In this document: positions 37,247-46,113 of the stretch, in pieces
Numbering within the stretch: position 1 is the first letter of the stretch
How the letters are laid out: each line of letters opens with the position of its first letter
Assembly: GCF_000514775.1 (NCBI RefSeq)
Contig: NZ_AZWO01000018.1
Coordinates: 65,710 to 129,709 of the forward strand
DNA from: Salinispora pacifica CNR114
GTDB lineage: Bacteria > Actinomycetota > Actinomycetes > Mycobacteriales > Micromonosporaceae
DNA length: 64,000 bases
Direction: 5' to 3'
Notes under the pieces: generated by a model
What the model saw: the letters and a program-made list of their open reading frames with translations, nothing else
Told to the model about the DNA's origin: nothing
The model's database searches: none
Position numbers and translations under genes: made by a program

Positions 37247-37501
37247 TCTGCCTTCGTACCGCAGTCGGCTTCGGTCGCCGCGCGCGGCCCGCCGGCGACC
37301 GGGAACCGCTATCGGGTGGGCCCGGGCCAGGTCCTCCCCAGAAAGCCTCCGGCGGGGTACCCCGGATTAACGCGTGCAATCCCGAGCCTTATCAGGGACG
37401 ATTGGCGCACGGACGGCGATGATCTGGTGCGACGTCTGACCGGTGGGTCGCTGCGCCCGCTTCCGTCCGGTGGTGCTGGCGAGGGGCGCTGAACCGGAGG
37501 G

Positions 37502-38044
37502 GTGAGCGCGATGCCTGACATACGACCCACAGTGGGCTCCGGCGCGCTGGTCCTCAACGCCACCTACGAGCCCCTGTGCGTCGTGTCGGTCCGACGTGCG
37601 GCCATCCTGGTGCTCACCGCCAAGGCTGTCTGCGTCGCCGATGGTGATGGTGTCCTGCACAGTGCCCGCAACTCGTTGCCGGTCCCCTCGGTCGTGCGGC
37701 TCACCCGCTTCGTCCGGGTGCCTTTTCGGGCTCACGTCGGGCTCTCCCGGCGGGCAATCTTCGCGCGGGACGGGTGGCGGTGCGCCTACTGCCGGGGCCC
37801 GGCGGAGACCATTGATCACGTCCTCCCGCGGAGCCGCGGTGGTCGGCACTCCTGGGAGAACGTGGTGGCGGCGTGCGGCCGGTGCAACCACACCAAGGGT
37901 GACAAGACGCCGGCCGAACTGGGCTGGCGGCTCCCCGCCGCGCCAATGGCGCCGAAAGGCATCGCCTGGCGGGTACTCGGGCACCGACCTCCCGACCCGC
38001 GTTGGGTCGACTGGCTCGACCTGCGCGAGCCCGAAGCCGCCTGA
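37502..38044 (+). CDS. HNH endonuclease domain protein
   Basis: A 180-residue protein of the common actinobacterial HNH type. The N-terminal half is a small beta domain (LVLNATYEPLCVVSVRRAAILVLTAKAVCV). The HNH/zinc module is at about 90-135: RDGWRCAYCRGPAETIDHVLPRSRGGRHSWENVVAACGRCNHTKGDKTPAE, with two CxxC pairs and the DH catalytic pair. An in-frame ATG at 37511 is an alternative start. No mobile-element context; its cellular role is unknown. Confidence 0.9.
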   Translation: MSAMPDIRPTVGSGALVLNATYEPLCVVSVRRAAILVLTAKAVCVADGDGVLHSARNSLPVPSVVRLTRFVRVPFRAHVGLSRRAIFARDGWRCAYCRGPAETIDHVLPRSRGGRHSWENVVAACGRCNHTKGDKTPAELGWRLPAAPMAPKGIAWRVLGHRPPDPRWVDWLDLREPEAA

Positions 38045-38078
38045 GTCACGTGCGAGCCCGGAGCCGCCTGAGTCACAT
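38025..38078 (+). repeat. 27-bp tandem duplication across the HNH stop codon
   Basis: Two 27-bp units (38025-38051 and 38052-38078) differ at only two positions, and a third decayed unit follows. The first unit contains the HNH stop codon, so the duplication extended the 3' untranslated region rather than the protein. Confidence 0.6.
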
Positions 38079-38133
38079 GCGAAACCGGAGCCACCGGCGA
38101 GCTCGGATCCGCCGGAGTGGCCTCGCCGGTGGC

Positions 38134-39006
38134 TCAGCCGCCCCGCGCCTCGACCAGGGAGGCGAAGACCACCACGTTGTCGGCGTAACCGGTCTGGCCC
38201 CCAACCCATCGACCGCCGCAGGTCACCAGCCGTAGGTTGGGTCGGTCGAAGTCCCCGAACACCTGGTCGGTCGGGAATCGTTCCTTGGCGAACCGCTCCA
38301 CCGAGTTGACCTCGAAGACCGCGACCTGCCCATCGGTCCGGTCCACCTCGACCCGGTCGCCGGCGCGGAGGTTACGCAGCCCCTGGAAGACCGCCGGCCC
38401 GGTGTCGGTGTCCACGTGCCCGACGAGGACCGCCGGACCGTACTGCCCGGGCGTGGGACCCTGGTCGTACCAGCCCGCCTCCTGGGCGCGACCCGCGTCC
38501 GGCGCCGCGATGGTGCCGTCCGGTGCCAGCCCGACGCTGTGCACCGGGGCGGTGACGTCGATGGCATCGATCTCGACGGCGACCGGATCGCTCGCTGGTA
38601 GCACCGGGAACTTCTTCGGCGGTGGCCGCAGGCCGGCGGTGAACCGCTCCGGGAGGACGCTGATGCCGGTCACCTGTTCCACCCCGAGCATGGCGATGAT
38701 CAGCATCATCAGGGCCCCGATGGCCAGTACGGGTATCCCGGGGCTGCGGGAGAACCCCAGCTGCCGCCGGGCCCGTACCCACCGCCGGCGCGGACGTGGG
38801 GGCAGTGGTTCGGTGGCCGGGTCGGTGGTGACGACGCTCGCCGCGGACGCCTGCCCGGCGGCTTGGCGTAGCCGGCGGGCGGTCCCGGCGGCCAGCCGAG
38901 CAGCGGCCGACACCGCCCGCCGGCTACCCGCGCGGACCCTTCCACGGTCCACCGCGCCGGCAGTATCCGCCGCCTGCTGCCGCCTGCGTCTGTCTGCTCG
39001 GGCCAT
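38134..39006 (-). CDS. Class F-type sortase
   Basis: A 290-residue membrane-anchored cysteine transpeptidase. A long basic cytoplasmic N-terminus precedes one TM helix (PGIPVLAIGALMMLIIAMLGV, about 90-110). The sortase domain shows the catalytic His in AVLVGHVDTDTGPAVF, the catalytic Cys in LRLVTCGGRW (about 262) and a following basic residue. ATG 39006 is chosen (MARADRRRRQQ). It lies 13 bp downstream of a gene for a secreted protein with a C-terminal TM and short basic tail, the likely substrate. Class F sortases are typical of actinobacteria. Confidence 0.85.
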   Translation of the reverse strand: MARADRRRRQQAADTAGAVDRGRVRAGSRRAVSAAARLAAGTARRLRQAAGQASAASVVTTDPATEPLPPRPRRRWVRARRQLGFSRSPGIPVLAIGALMMLIIAMLGVEQVTGISVLPERFTAGLRPPPKKFPVLPASDPVAVEIDAIDVTAPVHSVGLAPDGTIAAPDAGRAQEAGWYDQGPTPGQYGPAVLVGHVDTDTGPAVFQGLRNLRAGDRVEVDRTDGQVAVFEVNSVERFAKERFPTDQVFGDFDRPNLRLVTCGGRWVGGQTGYADNVVVFASLVEARGG

Positions 39007-39019
39007 GGTGGCGGTCGGG

Positions 39020-39514
39020 TCAGGCGCCGTTCCCGGTGCGACGGTTGCCGAAGAAGCCGAAGCCGATGGCCAGCGCCACCGCCACCACGCCCCCGGCCAG
39101 CAGGTAGGAGCCGGTGCGACCGACGGCGGTGCCGCCGCCACCGGTCGCCGGGCCCTTCGTCGGCTGGGACATGTTCAGCACCGTCAGTGTCGTGCTGGCG
39201 GTCTTGTTGTTCTCGCAGCGCAGGTCAACCCGGTAGTCGCCGGCCTCCTTGCTGCTCGGGATGGTGGCGTGGCCGGTGAGGAAGCCGTTGTCGGGTCGGA
39301 GGAAGACCTGGCCATCGAAGGCACCTGAGTGCACCGTCGCCTGACGGTTGTTGTCCCGGTCGCAGCTGGCCCGGAGGTCGACACGGGTGCCCGCCTGCGC
39401 CGGATTCGGCGTGACCTCGATGAAGGTGTGCTCGCCGGCACTGGCAGGTGCGCCCCCGAACAGGACGAACGCTGCTACCAGAGCCAGCATGGCGAGTACG
39501 CGATGACCCCGCAT
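39020..39514 (-). CDS. Secreted cell-surface protein, probable sortase partner
   Basis: A 164-residue precursor. Signal peptide MRGHRVLAMLALVAAFVLFG… with cleavage near ASAG (about 27). The mature domain (EHTFIEVTPNPAQAGTRVDL…CENNKTASTTLTV) is a beta-rich Ig-like fold with two cysteines. Next come a Gly-rich stretch after PATGGGG (about 125), a TM helix (YLLAGGVVAVALAIGFGFF) and a short basic end (GNRRTGNGA). This tail resembles a sorting signal without a canonical LPxTG. The adjacent sortase gene supports covalent anchoring, but a simple membrane anchor is also possible. Confidence 0.75.
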   Translation of the reverse strand: MRGHRVLAMLALVAAFVLFGGAPASAGEHTFIEVTPNPAQAGTRVDLRASCDRDNNRQATVHSGAFDGQVFLRPDNGFLTGHATIPSSKEAGDYRVDLRCENNKTASTTLTVLNMSQPTKGPATGGGGTAVGRTGSYLLAGGVVAVALAIGFGFFGNRRTGNGA

Positions 39515-39636
39515 GATTCCCCCTCCCGGTGCCGACCACCGGACCCTCCCCGGGTACCGCGGCCTGCTTTCCCGCTGGTTTCCGGGCAAACCCTCGTGGG
39601 CGCTCGGCGGCCTTCCGGGCCAACCCGCGCGGGCAC

Positions 39637-40113
39637 TCAGCGGCGGCGGCGGGAAGGGGCCGGTTCGCCGTCCGCGGAGCCAGCTGGTGTGACCGGACGC
39701 CAACCGAGTGGGGTGGAGAGCACCATCGTGCTGGACGGTTGGCCGTACGGAGCCAGGCGATCAATCACCGCCTCGAACTCCTCGATCGAGCCGGCGGTGA
39801 CGGTCAGCATGCTGCACGCGTCGCCGGTGATCCGATGGATCTGCATGATCTCCGGCCAGCCCGTGATCTCCGGGCTGTTGAGGATGCAGCGGGCCCCATA
39901 GCAGGACATCCGGATCAGCGCGACCACCGTTCGCCCGGCTCGGGCTGGATCCACGTGTGCGTGGTAGCCGGTGATGACGCCGGATTCCTCCAGCCGACGT
40001 ACTCGCTCGGCTACCGCCGGTGGGGAGAGGTGCACCCGTCGGGACAGCTCGCTGTACGACAGCCGGGCGTCGGCCTGCAGTTCACGCAGCAGGGCCCAGT
40101 CCATCTCGTCCAC
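39637..40113 (-). CDS. Lrp/AsnC-family transcriptional regulator
   Basis: A roughly 158-residue feast/famine regulator. N-terminal helix-turn-helix: MDWALLRELQADARLSYSELSRRVHLSPPAVAERVRRLEESGVI. The C-terminal ligand-binding RAM domain follows (RTVVALIRMSCYGARC, ITGDACSMLTVTAGSIEEFEAVIDRL). GTG 40113 or ATG 40104 are plausible starts. It is divergent from the tryptophan-degradation operon with 161 bp between starts. KynR, an Lrp-type regulator, controls kyn genes in Pseudomonas, so a kynurenine- or tryptophan-responsive role is a reasonable inference. Confidence 0.85.
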   Translation of the reverse strand: MDEMDWALLRELQADARLSYSELSRRVHLSPPAVAERVRRLEESGVITGYHAHVDPARAGRTVVALIRMSCYGARCILNSPEITGWPEIMQIHRITGDACSMLTVTAGSIEEFEAVIDRLAPYGQPSSTMVLSTPLGWRPVTPAGSADGEPAPSRRRR

Positions 40114-40274
40114 ACTGGGAATCTTACGTTCTCTAACCAGATCTGGAGTATTGCCTTCGGTTTGGTAGGTGAACCGCTGCGACAGCCGTTGTCTCGGCAT
40201 TCCACTGGTGCCGTCCGCCGCGACATCATGTCCGCTACCGCAGTACGGCCAGCTCGAGCGGAGGGAGCGGACTG
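40114..40274. promoter_or_regulatory. Shared control region of the Lrp-type regulator and kyn operon
   Basis: 161 bp between divergent starts. It is AT-richer than its surroundings around 40120-40160, where promoters and Lrp sites would be expected. No single palindrome stands out. A GGAGGG about 10 nt before GTG 40275 is the likely ribosome-binding site of the first operon gene. Confidence 0.5.
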
Positions 40275-41171
40275 GTGGAACGAACAGAGGTACGGGCGGC
40301 CACCCCGCCGGAGGTACGGCCGGTAACTCCGCGGCAACGCGCCACGCGAGCGGCCCGCAACGGCGGTGAGCCGACCCTGGAGTTCACCGGGCAGATTCCG
40401 TACGACGCCTACGTGCAGGCCAGTACCCTGCACCGGCTGCAGACTCCGCTGAGTAGTGACCCGGGCGAGATGTCCTTCCTCGTGACCAGCCAGATCATGG
40501 AGCTGTACTTCAATCTGACCTGTCACGAACTGCGCGAGGCCCAACGGCTGCTGCGGGCGGACCAGATTCCGGACACCCAGGCGCCGTTGCGTCGGGCCGC
40601 CCTGCACCTGGAAGGGCTGAACGCCGCCTGGCGGAGCCTGCGCTGGATGACTCCCGCCGACTTCAACCGGTTCCGTAACCTCCTCGGCGAGGGCTCCGGT
40701 TTCCAGTCGGCGATGTATCGCCACGTCGAGCTCCTGCTCGGCCTGCGCGATCCGGCCCTGATCCGCCCGTTCCGTCGGCAGGTCGAGGTGCATGCCGACC
40801 TGACCGCCGCCCTGAACGCCCCCAGCCTCTGGGACGACGTGCTCGCGCTGCTCGCCCGGCACGGTCACGACCTTCCTCCGGAGCTCCTCGGTCGGGACGT
40901 CGCCGAGGAGCACCAGCCGCATCCGGCGGTGGAGGCGGCCTGGGTGCGAATCTACGCCGCCCGCCCCGACGACCAGTTCCGGCTGCTCGGCGAGGCACTG
41001 ACCGAGGTGGCCGAGGGGTTCGGCGACTGGCGCTGGCACCACGTCAAGGCGGTGCAGCGGACGATGGGCGCCAAGGTCGGCAGCGGTGGCTCCGCCGGCC
41101 TGGCCTGGCTGCAGCGGAGCATGGCCCGGGTGGTCTTCCCGGAGCTGTGGTCAGCCCGGACCGAGATGTGA
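40275..41171 (+). CDS. kynA: Tryptophan 2,3-dioxygenase
   Basis: Haem enzyme opening the indole ring of L-tryptophan to N-formylkynurenine, the first step of the operon's pathway. 298 residues; the first 35 are an unconserved extension. Family blocks: YDAYVQASTLHRLQTPLS, EMSFLVTSQIMELYFNLTCHELREAQRLL (His here and in RHVELLLG), RNLLGEGSGFQSAMYR and the substrate-loop region KVGSGGSAGLAWL with the C-terminal VFPELW. First gene of the operon; kynU begins 19 bp later. Confidence 0.95.
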   Translation: MERTEVRAATPPEVRPVTPRQRATRAARNGGEPTLEFTGQIPYDAYVQASTLHRLQTPLSSDPGEMSFLVTSQIMELYFNLTCHELREAQRLLRADQIPDTQAPLRRAALHLEGLNAAWRSLRWMTPADFNRFRNLLGEGSGFQSAMYRHVELLLGLRDPALIRPFRRQVEVHADLTAALNAPSLWDDVLALLARHGHDLPPELLGRDVAEEHQPHPAVEAAWVRIYAARPDDQFRLLGEALTEVAEGFGDWRWHHVKAVQRTMGAKVGSGGSAGLAWLQRSMARVVFPELWSARTEM

Positions 41172-41190
41172 GCGGGAGCGGAGCGAACGT

Positions 41191-42480
41191 ATGCACCAGG
41201 AAGAGCTGAGCCAGGAGGAGAAGGCGGCGAACCGTCTGGACACCGCTGACCCCGGCCATCGGCACCTGTTCCACCTACCCCCGGCCGACGGCGGCCGTTT
41301 CCAGCAGGCGGCCTATCTGGCCGGGAACTCGCTGGGCCTGCAACCCCGGGCAACCAGGGACGAGTTGCTCGCCGATCTGGAGGCGTGGCGCCGGCTCGGG
41401 GTGGAGGGACACCTGACGGCCGGTCGACCGTGGCTGCCCTACCACGAGTTGCTGACCGGGCCGACCGCCCGGCTGGTCGGCGCCCGGCCGGCGGAGGTGG
41501 TGGTGATGAACTCCCTCACCGTCAATCTGCACCTGCTGATGGTGAGCTTCTACCGGCCGACCGGCACCCGTACCAGGATCGTCATCGAGGACAGCGCCTT
41601 CCCTTCGGACAGCTACGCCGTCCGGAGTCAGGCCCGGTTCCACGGCCTGGACCCGGATACCACGGTGCTACGCCTGGCTCCCCGTCCCGGTGAGGACACC
41701 CTGCGTACGGCCGACGTGCTTGACCTGCTCGCGGCGGAGGGGGACACGATCGCGTTGCTGCTGCTCGGGGGCGTCAACTACCTGACCGGCGAGCTGATGG
41801 AGATCCCGGAGATCACCGCCGCCGGTCGGGCTGCCGGCGCGGTGGTCGGCTGGGATCTGGCGCACGCCGCGGGAAACGTGCCACTGGCCCTGCACGACTG
41901 GGATGTCGACTTCGCGGCGTGGTGCTCCTACAAGTACCTGAACTCCGGGCCGGGCGGGCTCTCCGGGGTGTTCGTCCACGAGCGCCACCTCGCCGATCCG
42001 ACGCTGCCCCGGTTCGAGGGCTGGTGGAGTACCGAGGCGGCTACCCGGTTCGAGATGTCGCCGGTTGCCCGACCACCGGCGACGGCGGAGGCCTGGCAGG
42101 TCTCCAACCCGCCGATCTTCGCGATGGGACCGGTACGCACGTCGCTGGAGCTCTTCGACTCGGTCGGCATGACGGCGTTGCGGGAGCGCAGTGTCCGGCT
42201 CACCGGCTACCTGGAGTGGCTGCTGGACCAGGTCACCCCGGGCCGGCCCCTGGCAGTGGTCACTCCGCGTGACCCGGCCCGCCGGGGCGCGCAACTGTCG
42301 GTACGGATCGGCACCGGGAGCGCCGCGGATCTGGCGAAGCGGTTGCGGTTGGAGCACGGGGTTGTCGCAGATGCGCGGGAGCCAGATGTTGTCCGCTTCG
42401 CACCGGTGCCGCTTTACTCGACGTACCACGATTGTTGGCGGGTGGCCGACGCGTTGGCCGCCACGGTGGAGGTTCATTGA
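41191..42480 (+). CDS. kynU: Kynureninase
   Basis: PLP enzyme cleaving 3-hydroxykynurenine to 3-hydroxyanthranilate and alanine. 429 residues. Motifs: YLAGNSLGLQPRATRDEL (about 50), WLPYHE, VGARPAEVVVMNSLTVNLHLL, GWDLAHAAGNVPL (PLP Asp), the PLP lysine in WCSYKYLNSGPGGLSG (about 249) and FEGWWS. ATG 41191 is the first start after kynA giving the family N-terminus. Its stop overlaps the kmo start by one base (TGATG). Confidence 0.95.
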   Translation: MHQEELSQEEKAANRLDTADPGHRHLFHLPPADGGRFQQAAYLAGNSLGLQPRATRDELLADLEAWRRLGVEGHLTAGRPWLPYHELLTGPTARLVGARPAEVVVMNSLTVNLHLLMVSFYRPTGTRTRIVIEDSAFPSDSYAVRSQARFHGLDPDTTVLRLAPRPGEDTLRTADVLDLLAAEGDTIALLLLGGVNYLTGELMEIPEITAAGRAAGAVVGWDLAHAAGNVPLALHDWDVDFAAWCSYKYLNSGPGGLSGVFVHERHLADPTLPRFEGWWSTEAATRFEMSPVARPPATAEAWQVSNPPIFAMGPVRTSLELFDSVGMTALRERSVRLTGYLEWLLDQVTPGRPLAVVTPRDPARRGAQLSVRIGTGSAADLAKRLRLEHGVVADAREPDVVRFAPVPLYSTYHDCWRVADALAATVEVH

Positions 42481-43817
42481 TGAGCACAGAGCGCGCTGAG
42501 GTCGCCGTCGTCGGTGCCGGACTCTCCGGCTGCCTGCTCGCTGCCTTCCTAGCCCGGCGGGGCTACCCGGTCGCCCTCTACGAACGCCGCCCCGACCCCC
42601 GGGCCGGTCGGGTTGAGCGTGGTCGCTCCATCAACCTGGCGCTCTCCGAACGAGGGCTGGACGCGCTGCGCCGGATCGGCCTGGACGCCCGGGTGCTGGC
42701 CGACGCGTTGCCGATGCGGGGCCGGATGATTCACCCGGTGGTCGGTGAGCAGCAGTTTCAGGGCTACAGCGCGGCCGGGGACCGGGCGATCAACTCGATC
42801 AGTCGGGGGGCGCTGAACAACGCCCTGCTGTCCGCGGCCGCCGCGTTGCCGGGCGTGCGGGTCGCCTTCGACCACCGGTTGGTCGACCTTGACCCAGCCA
42901 CCGGAGAGATGACCTTTGAAACTCCACAGGGGAAGGTCACGGATGCGGCGTCGGTGGTCCTGGGCGCCGATGGCGCCGGTTCGGCGGTCCGTGGCCAGCT
43001 ACTCGGCCACGGCCTGCTGCGGGAGAGCCTGGACTTTCTCGACTACGGCTACAAGGAGCTGACCATTCCGCCGGTGGGCGGGGCCTTCGCGCTCGACCCG
43101 GAGGCACTGCACATCTGGCCGCGGGGCACCTCGATGATGATCGCGTTGCCGAACCCGGACCGCTCCTTCACCTGTACGCTCTTCTGGCCCACCCACGGCA
43201 CCGCGAGCTTCGCCTCACTGGGCAGCCCGGCGGCGATCGAGCGACACTTCGCGCAGCACTACCCGGACCTGCTCCCCCTCGCGCCGAACCTGGTTGACGA
43301 CTATCTGCACAATCCGGTCGGAGTCCTCGGCACCGTCCGCTGTGACCCCTGGCAGGCGAACGGGAGAGTCGGGTTGCTCGGCGACGCGGCGCACGCCATC
43401 GTGCCGTTCTACGGTCAGGGCGCCAACTGTGCCTTCGAGGACGTGGTGGAGTTGGACCGCTGCCTCGACGAGTGTGCCGACGACTGGTCCGCCGCGCTAC
43501 CGCTGTTCCAACACCGCCGGCAGGCCAACGCCGAGGCGATCGCCCAGATGGCGCTCGCCAACTTCGTCGAGATGCGCGACCGGGTCGCCTCGCCGCTGTT
43601 CCAGCTCAGCCGACGGGTGGAGCAGACGCTGGAGCGGGCGCTACCCGGCCGGTATGTGTCCCGGTACGAGTTGGTCTCCTTCTCGACCACCCCGTACGCG
43701 CAGGTACGCCGTCGAGTCCGTCGCCAGCACCAGCTGCTGGGGGCGGCGGCCGGTGGCGCGGCGGCCCTGCTGGCCGGTGTGGTCGGGGCCGCGCTCCGCC
43801 GAGGGCGGCGCAGATGA
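42480..43817 (+). CDS. kmo: Kynurenine 3-monooxygenase
   Basis: FAD- and NADPH-dependent aromatic hydroxylase converting kynurenine to 3-hydroxykynurenine. 445 residues. FAD-binding VVGAGLSGCLLAAFLARRGYPVALYERR (N-terminus), GRSINLALSERGLDALRRIGL, the second nucleotide motif VVLGADGAGSAVR (about 160) and GLLGDAAHAIVPFYGQGANCAFEDV (about 301). A hydrophobic C-terminal helix followed by RRGRRR suggests membrane attachment, as in the mitochondrial enzyme. Overlaps the next gene by 4 nt (ATGA). Confidence 0.95.
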   Translation: MSTERAEVAVVGAGLSGCLLAAFLARRGYPVALYERRPDPRAGRVERGRSINLALSERGLDALRRIGLDARVLADALPMRGRMIHPVVGEQQFQGYSAAGDRAINSISRGALNNALLSAAAALPGVRVAFDHRLVDLDPATGEMTFETPQGKVTDAASVVLGADGAGSAVRGQLLGHGLLRESLDFLDYGYKELTIPPVGGAFALDPEALHIWPRGTSMMIALPNPDRSFTCTLFWPTHGTASFASLGSPAAIERHFAQHYPDLLPLAPNLVDDYLHNPVGVLGTVRCDPWQANGRVGLLGDAAHAIVPFYGQGANCAFEDVVELDRCLDECADDWSAALPLFQHRRQANAEAIAQMALANFVEMRDRVASPLFQLSRRVEQTLERALPGRYVSRYELVSFSTTPYAQVRRRVRRQHQLLGAAAGGAAALLAGVVGAALRRGRRR

Positions 43818-45319
43818 CCCGGTGGGATGCGCGCCAGATGACGGGTCGGGCACCGGACGGGCCGGCCCTGCTGCCCAACTTCATCGCTGGTGAGTTCGTT
43901 GCCGCTGGTCGCCGCTTCACCAAGCACAGCCCGGTCACCGGGGAAGCGATCTTCGAGGTCGTGGCGGCGGATCAGGCCGGAGTGGACGACGCGGTGGCCG
44001 CCGCCCGTACGGCGCTGCGCGGACCCTGGGGCCGGCTCGGCGAACGAGAGCGCGCCGAGGTACTCCTCCGGGTCGCCGACGAGTTGGAGCGCCGCTTCGA
44101 TGACCTGGTCACCGCCGAGGTGGCCGACACCGGCAAGCCGATCTCACAGGCTCGGACGCTGGACATCCCGCGCGGCGCGGCCAACTTCCGTGCCTTCGCC
44201 GAGATCGCCGCGACCACCCCGACCGAGTCGTTCAGCACCCGCACCCCATCCGGTGGCCGGGCGCTGAACTACGCGCTGCGCAAGCCGGTCGGCGTGGTCG
44301 CCGTGATCGTCCCGTGGAACCTGCCGCTGCTCCTGCTCACCTGGAAGGTCGCGCCCGCGTTGGCGTGTGGCAACGCGGTGGTGGTCAAGCCCAGTGAGGA
44401 GACACCCGCCTCGGCGACCCTGCTCGCCGAGGTGATGGCCGCGGCCGGCGTGCCCGAGGGCGTCTTCAACGTGGTGCACGGCTTCGGACCCGGCTCGGCG
44501 GGGGAGTTCCTCACCCGGCACCCCGACGTCGACGCGATCACCTTCACCGGTGAGTCGACCACCGGTGGAGCGATCATGCGGGCCGCCGCCGACGGGGTGA
44601 AGGCTGTCTCCTTCGAGCTGGGTGGCAAGAACGCCGGGCTGGTCTTCGCCGACGCCGACCTGTCGGCGGCGGTGGATGGCTCGGTGCGGTCCAGCTTCAC
44701 CAACGGTGGCCAGGTCTGCCTCTGCACCGAACGCATCTACGTGCAGCGTCCGGTCTTCGCGGAGTTCACCGCCCGGCTGGCCGAGCGGGCCGCCGCGCTG
44801 CCGTTCGGGTGGCCCGTCGACGAGGCCACGATGAACATGCCGCTGATCTCGCCCACCCACCGGAAGAAGGTGCTCGGACACTACGAGCTGGCCCGTGCCG
44901 ACGGGGCGGAGGTCCTCGCCGGCGGGAGTACGCCCCGCTTCGGCGACGCCCGCGACGGTGGCGCGTACATCCAGCCGACGGTGCTCACCGGGCTCGGCCC
45001 GGATGCGCGGACCAACCGGGAGGAGATCTTTGGCCCGGTCGTGCATGTGGCGCCCTTCGACGACGAGGAGGAGGCGTACGCGTTGGCCAACGGCACCGAG
45101 TACGGCCTGGCGGCGGCGGTGTGGACCCGGGACGTGGGTCGGGCCCACCGCGCCGGTGCCCGGTTGGACGCGGGGATCGTCTGGGTCAACACCTGGTATC
45201 TGCGTGACCTGCGTACCCCGTTCGGCGGGGTGAAGGCCTCCGGCGTCGGCCGCGAGGGCGGCATCCATTCGCTGGGTTTCTATTCCGAGCTCACCAACGT
45301 CTGTGTGGATCTGACATGA
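43814..45319 (+). CDS. 2-aminomuconate 6-semialdehyde dehydrogenase (aldehyde dehydrogenase family)
   Basis: NAD-dependent oxidation of 2-aminomuconate semialdehyde to 2-aminomuconate. 501 residues. ALDH motifs: VIVPWNLPLLLLTWKVAPALACGNAVVVKPSEETP, GSAGEFLTRHPDVDAITFTGES, catalytic Glu in SFELGGKNAGLVF (about 264), catalytic Cys in NGGQVCLCTERIYV (about 298) and EIFGPVVHVAPF. The NxxCxC loop and operon position favour the aminomuconate branch (AmnC/NbaE type) over general ALDH. ATG 43814 overlaps the kmo stop; the open frame upstream is inside kmo. Confidence 0.92.
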   Translation: MTRWDARQMTGRAPDGPALLPNFIAGEFVAAGRRFTKHSPVTGEAIFEVVAADQAGVDDAVAAARTALRGPWGRLGERERAEVLLRVADELERRFDDLVTAEVADTGKPISQARTLDIPRGAANFRAFAEIAATTPTESFSTRTPSGGRALNYALRKPVGVVAVIVPWNLPLLLLTWKVAPALACGNAVVVKPSEETPASATLLAEVMAAAGVPEGVFNVVHGFGPGSAGEFLTRHPDVDAITFTGESTTGGAIMRAAADGVKAVSFELGGKNAGLVFADADLSAAVDGSVRSSFTNGGQVCLCTERIYVQRPVFAEFTARLAERAAALPFGWPVDEATMNMPLISPTHRKKVLGHYELARADGAEVLAGGSTPRFGDARDGGAYIQPTVLTGLGPDARTNREEIFGPVVHVAPFDDEEEAYALANGTEYGLAAAVWTRDVGRAHRAGARLDAGIVWVNTWYLRDLRTPFGGVKASGVGREGGIHSLGFYSELTNVCVDLT

Positions 45320-46113
45320 CCGTCGACTACGAGACCGCCGCCCGGGAGCTCAGCGAGGCTCGGGAGAGCGGCAAACCCTGTCCTCCGCTGCGCGGGCGGC
45401 TCATCCCCGACGGCGACACTGACTCGGCGTACCTCGTGCAACAGGCGCAGGTGCGCCAGTGGCTGCGGCAGGGGCACCGGCGGGTCGGCGCCAAGATTGG
45501 TCTGACCTCTGCGGCCGTGCAGGAGAGCCTCGGCGTCTACCAGCCGGACTTCGGGGTGCTGACCGAGGCCACGGCGGTGCCCGACGGGGTGGAGGTGCCG
45601 CCTGGTCGGCTGCTCCAGCCCCGGGTGGAGGCCGAGATCGCGTTCGTGCTCGGCGCGGACCTGCCGGACGAGCGGATCACCACCGCCGACCTGACCCGGG
45701 CGGTAGATCACCTGCTACCGGCGATCGAGATCGTCGACTCCCGGATCGCCGGTTGGGATATCGCCATCGTGGACACCATCGCGGATAACGCCTCCAGCGG
45801 GCTGTTCGTGCTGGGCACCACGCCCCGCCGGCTCGCCGATGTGGATCTGCGTCTCGCCGGCATGGTGCTGGAGCAGGCCGGGGAACCGGTCTCGGTCGGT
45901 GCGGCGGCGGCCTGCCTCGGCAACCCGCTGCACGCGCTGGCCTGGCTGGCCCGGACCCTCGCCCGCTCCGGTGATCCGCTGCGGGCGGGCGACGTGGTGC
46001 TCTCCGGGGCCCTTGGCCCGTTGGTGCCGGTGACGCCCGGTGCCGCATATGAGGCGCGGATCTCCGGCCTCGGATCGGTACGTACCTGCTTCGCGAAGGA
46101 GGTCGAGGAGTGA
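45316..46113 (+). CDS. 2-oxopent-4-enoate hydratase (2-keto-4-pentenoate hydratase)
   Basis: Adds water to 2-oxopent-4-enoate to give 4-hydroxy-2-oxovalerate in the lower meta-cleavage pathway. 265 residues, FAA-hydrolase/hydratase fold. Blocks: [26 protein letters not shown], the metal site [18 protein letters not shown] (Glu-x-Glu, about 98-103), [26 protein letters not shown] and the C-terminal [19 protein letters not shown] paralogue with the decarboxylase role lies at 48085; this one has the hydratase-type LTSAAVQ and [12 protein letters not shown] overlap on both sides. Confidence 0.92.
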   Translation: MTVDYETAARELSEARESGKPCPPLRGRLIPDGDTDSAYLVQQAQVRQWLRQGHRRVGAKIGLTSAAVQESLGVYQPDFGVLTEATAVPDGVEVPPGRLLQPRVEAEIAFVLGADLPDERITTADLTRAVDHLLPAIEIVDSRIAGWDIAIVDTIADNASSGLFVLGTTPRRLADVDLRLAGMVLEQAGEPVSVGAAAACLGNPLHALAWLARTLARSGDPLRAGDVVLSGALGPLVPVTPGAAYEARISGLGSVRTCFAKEVEE

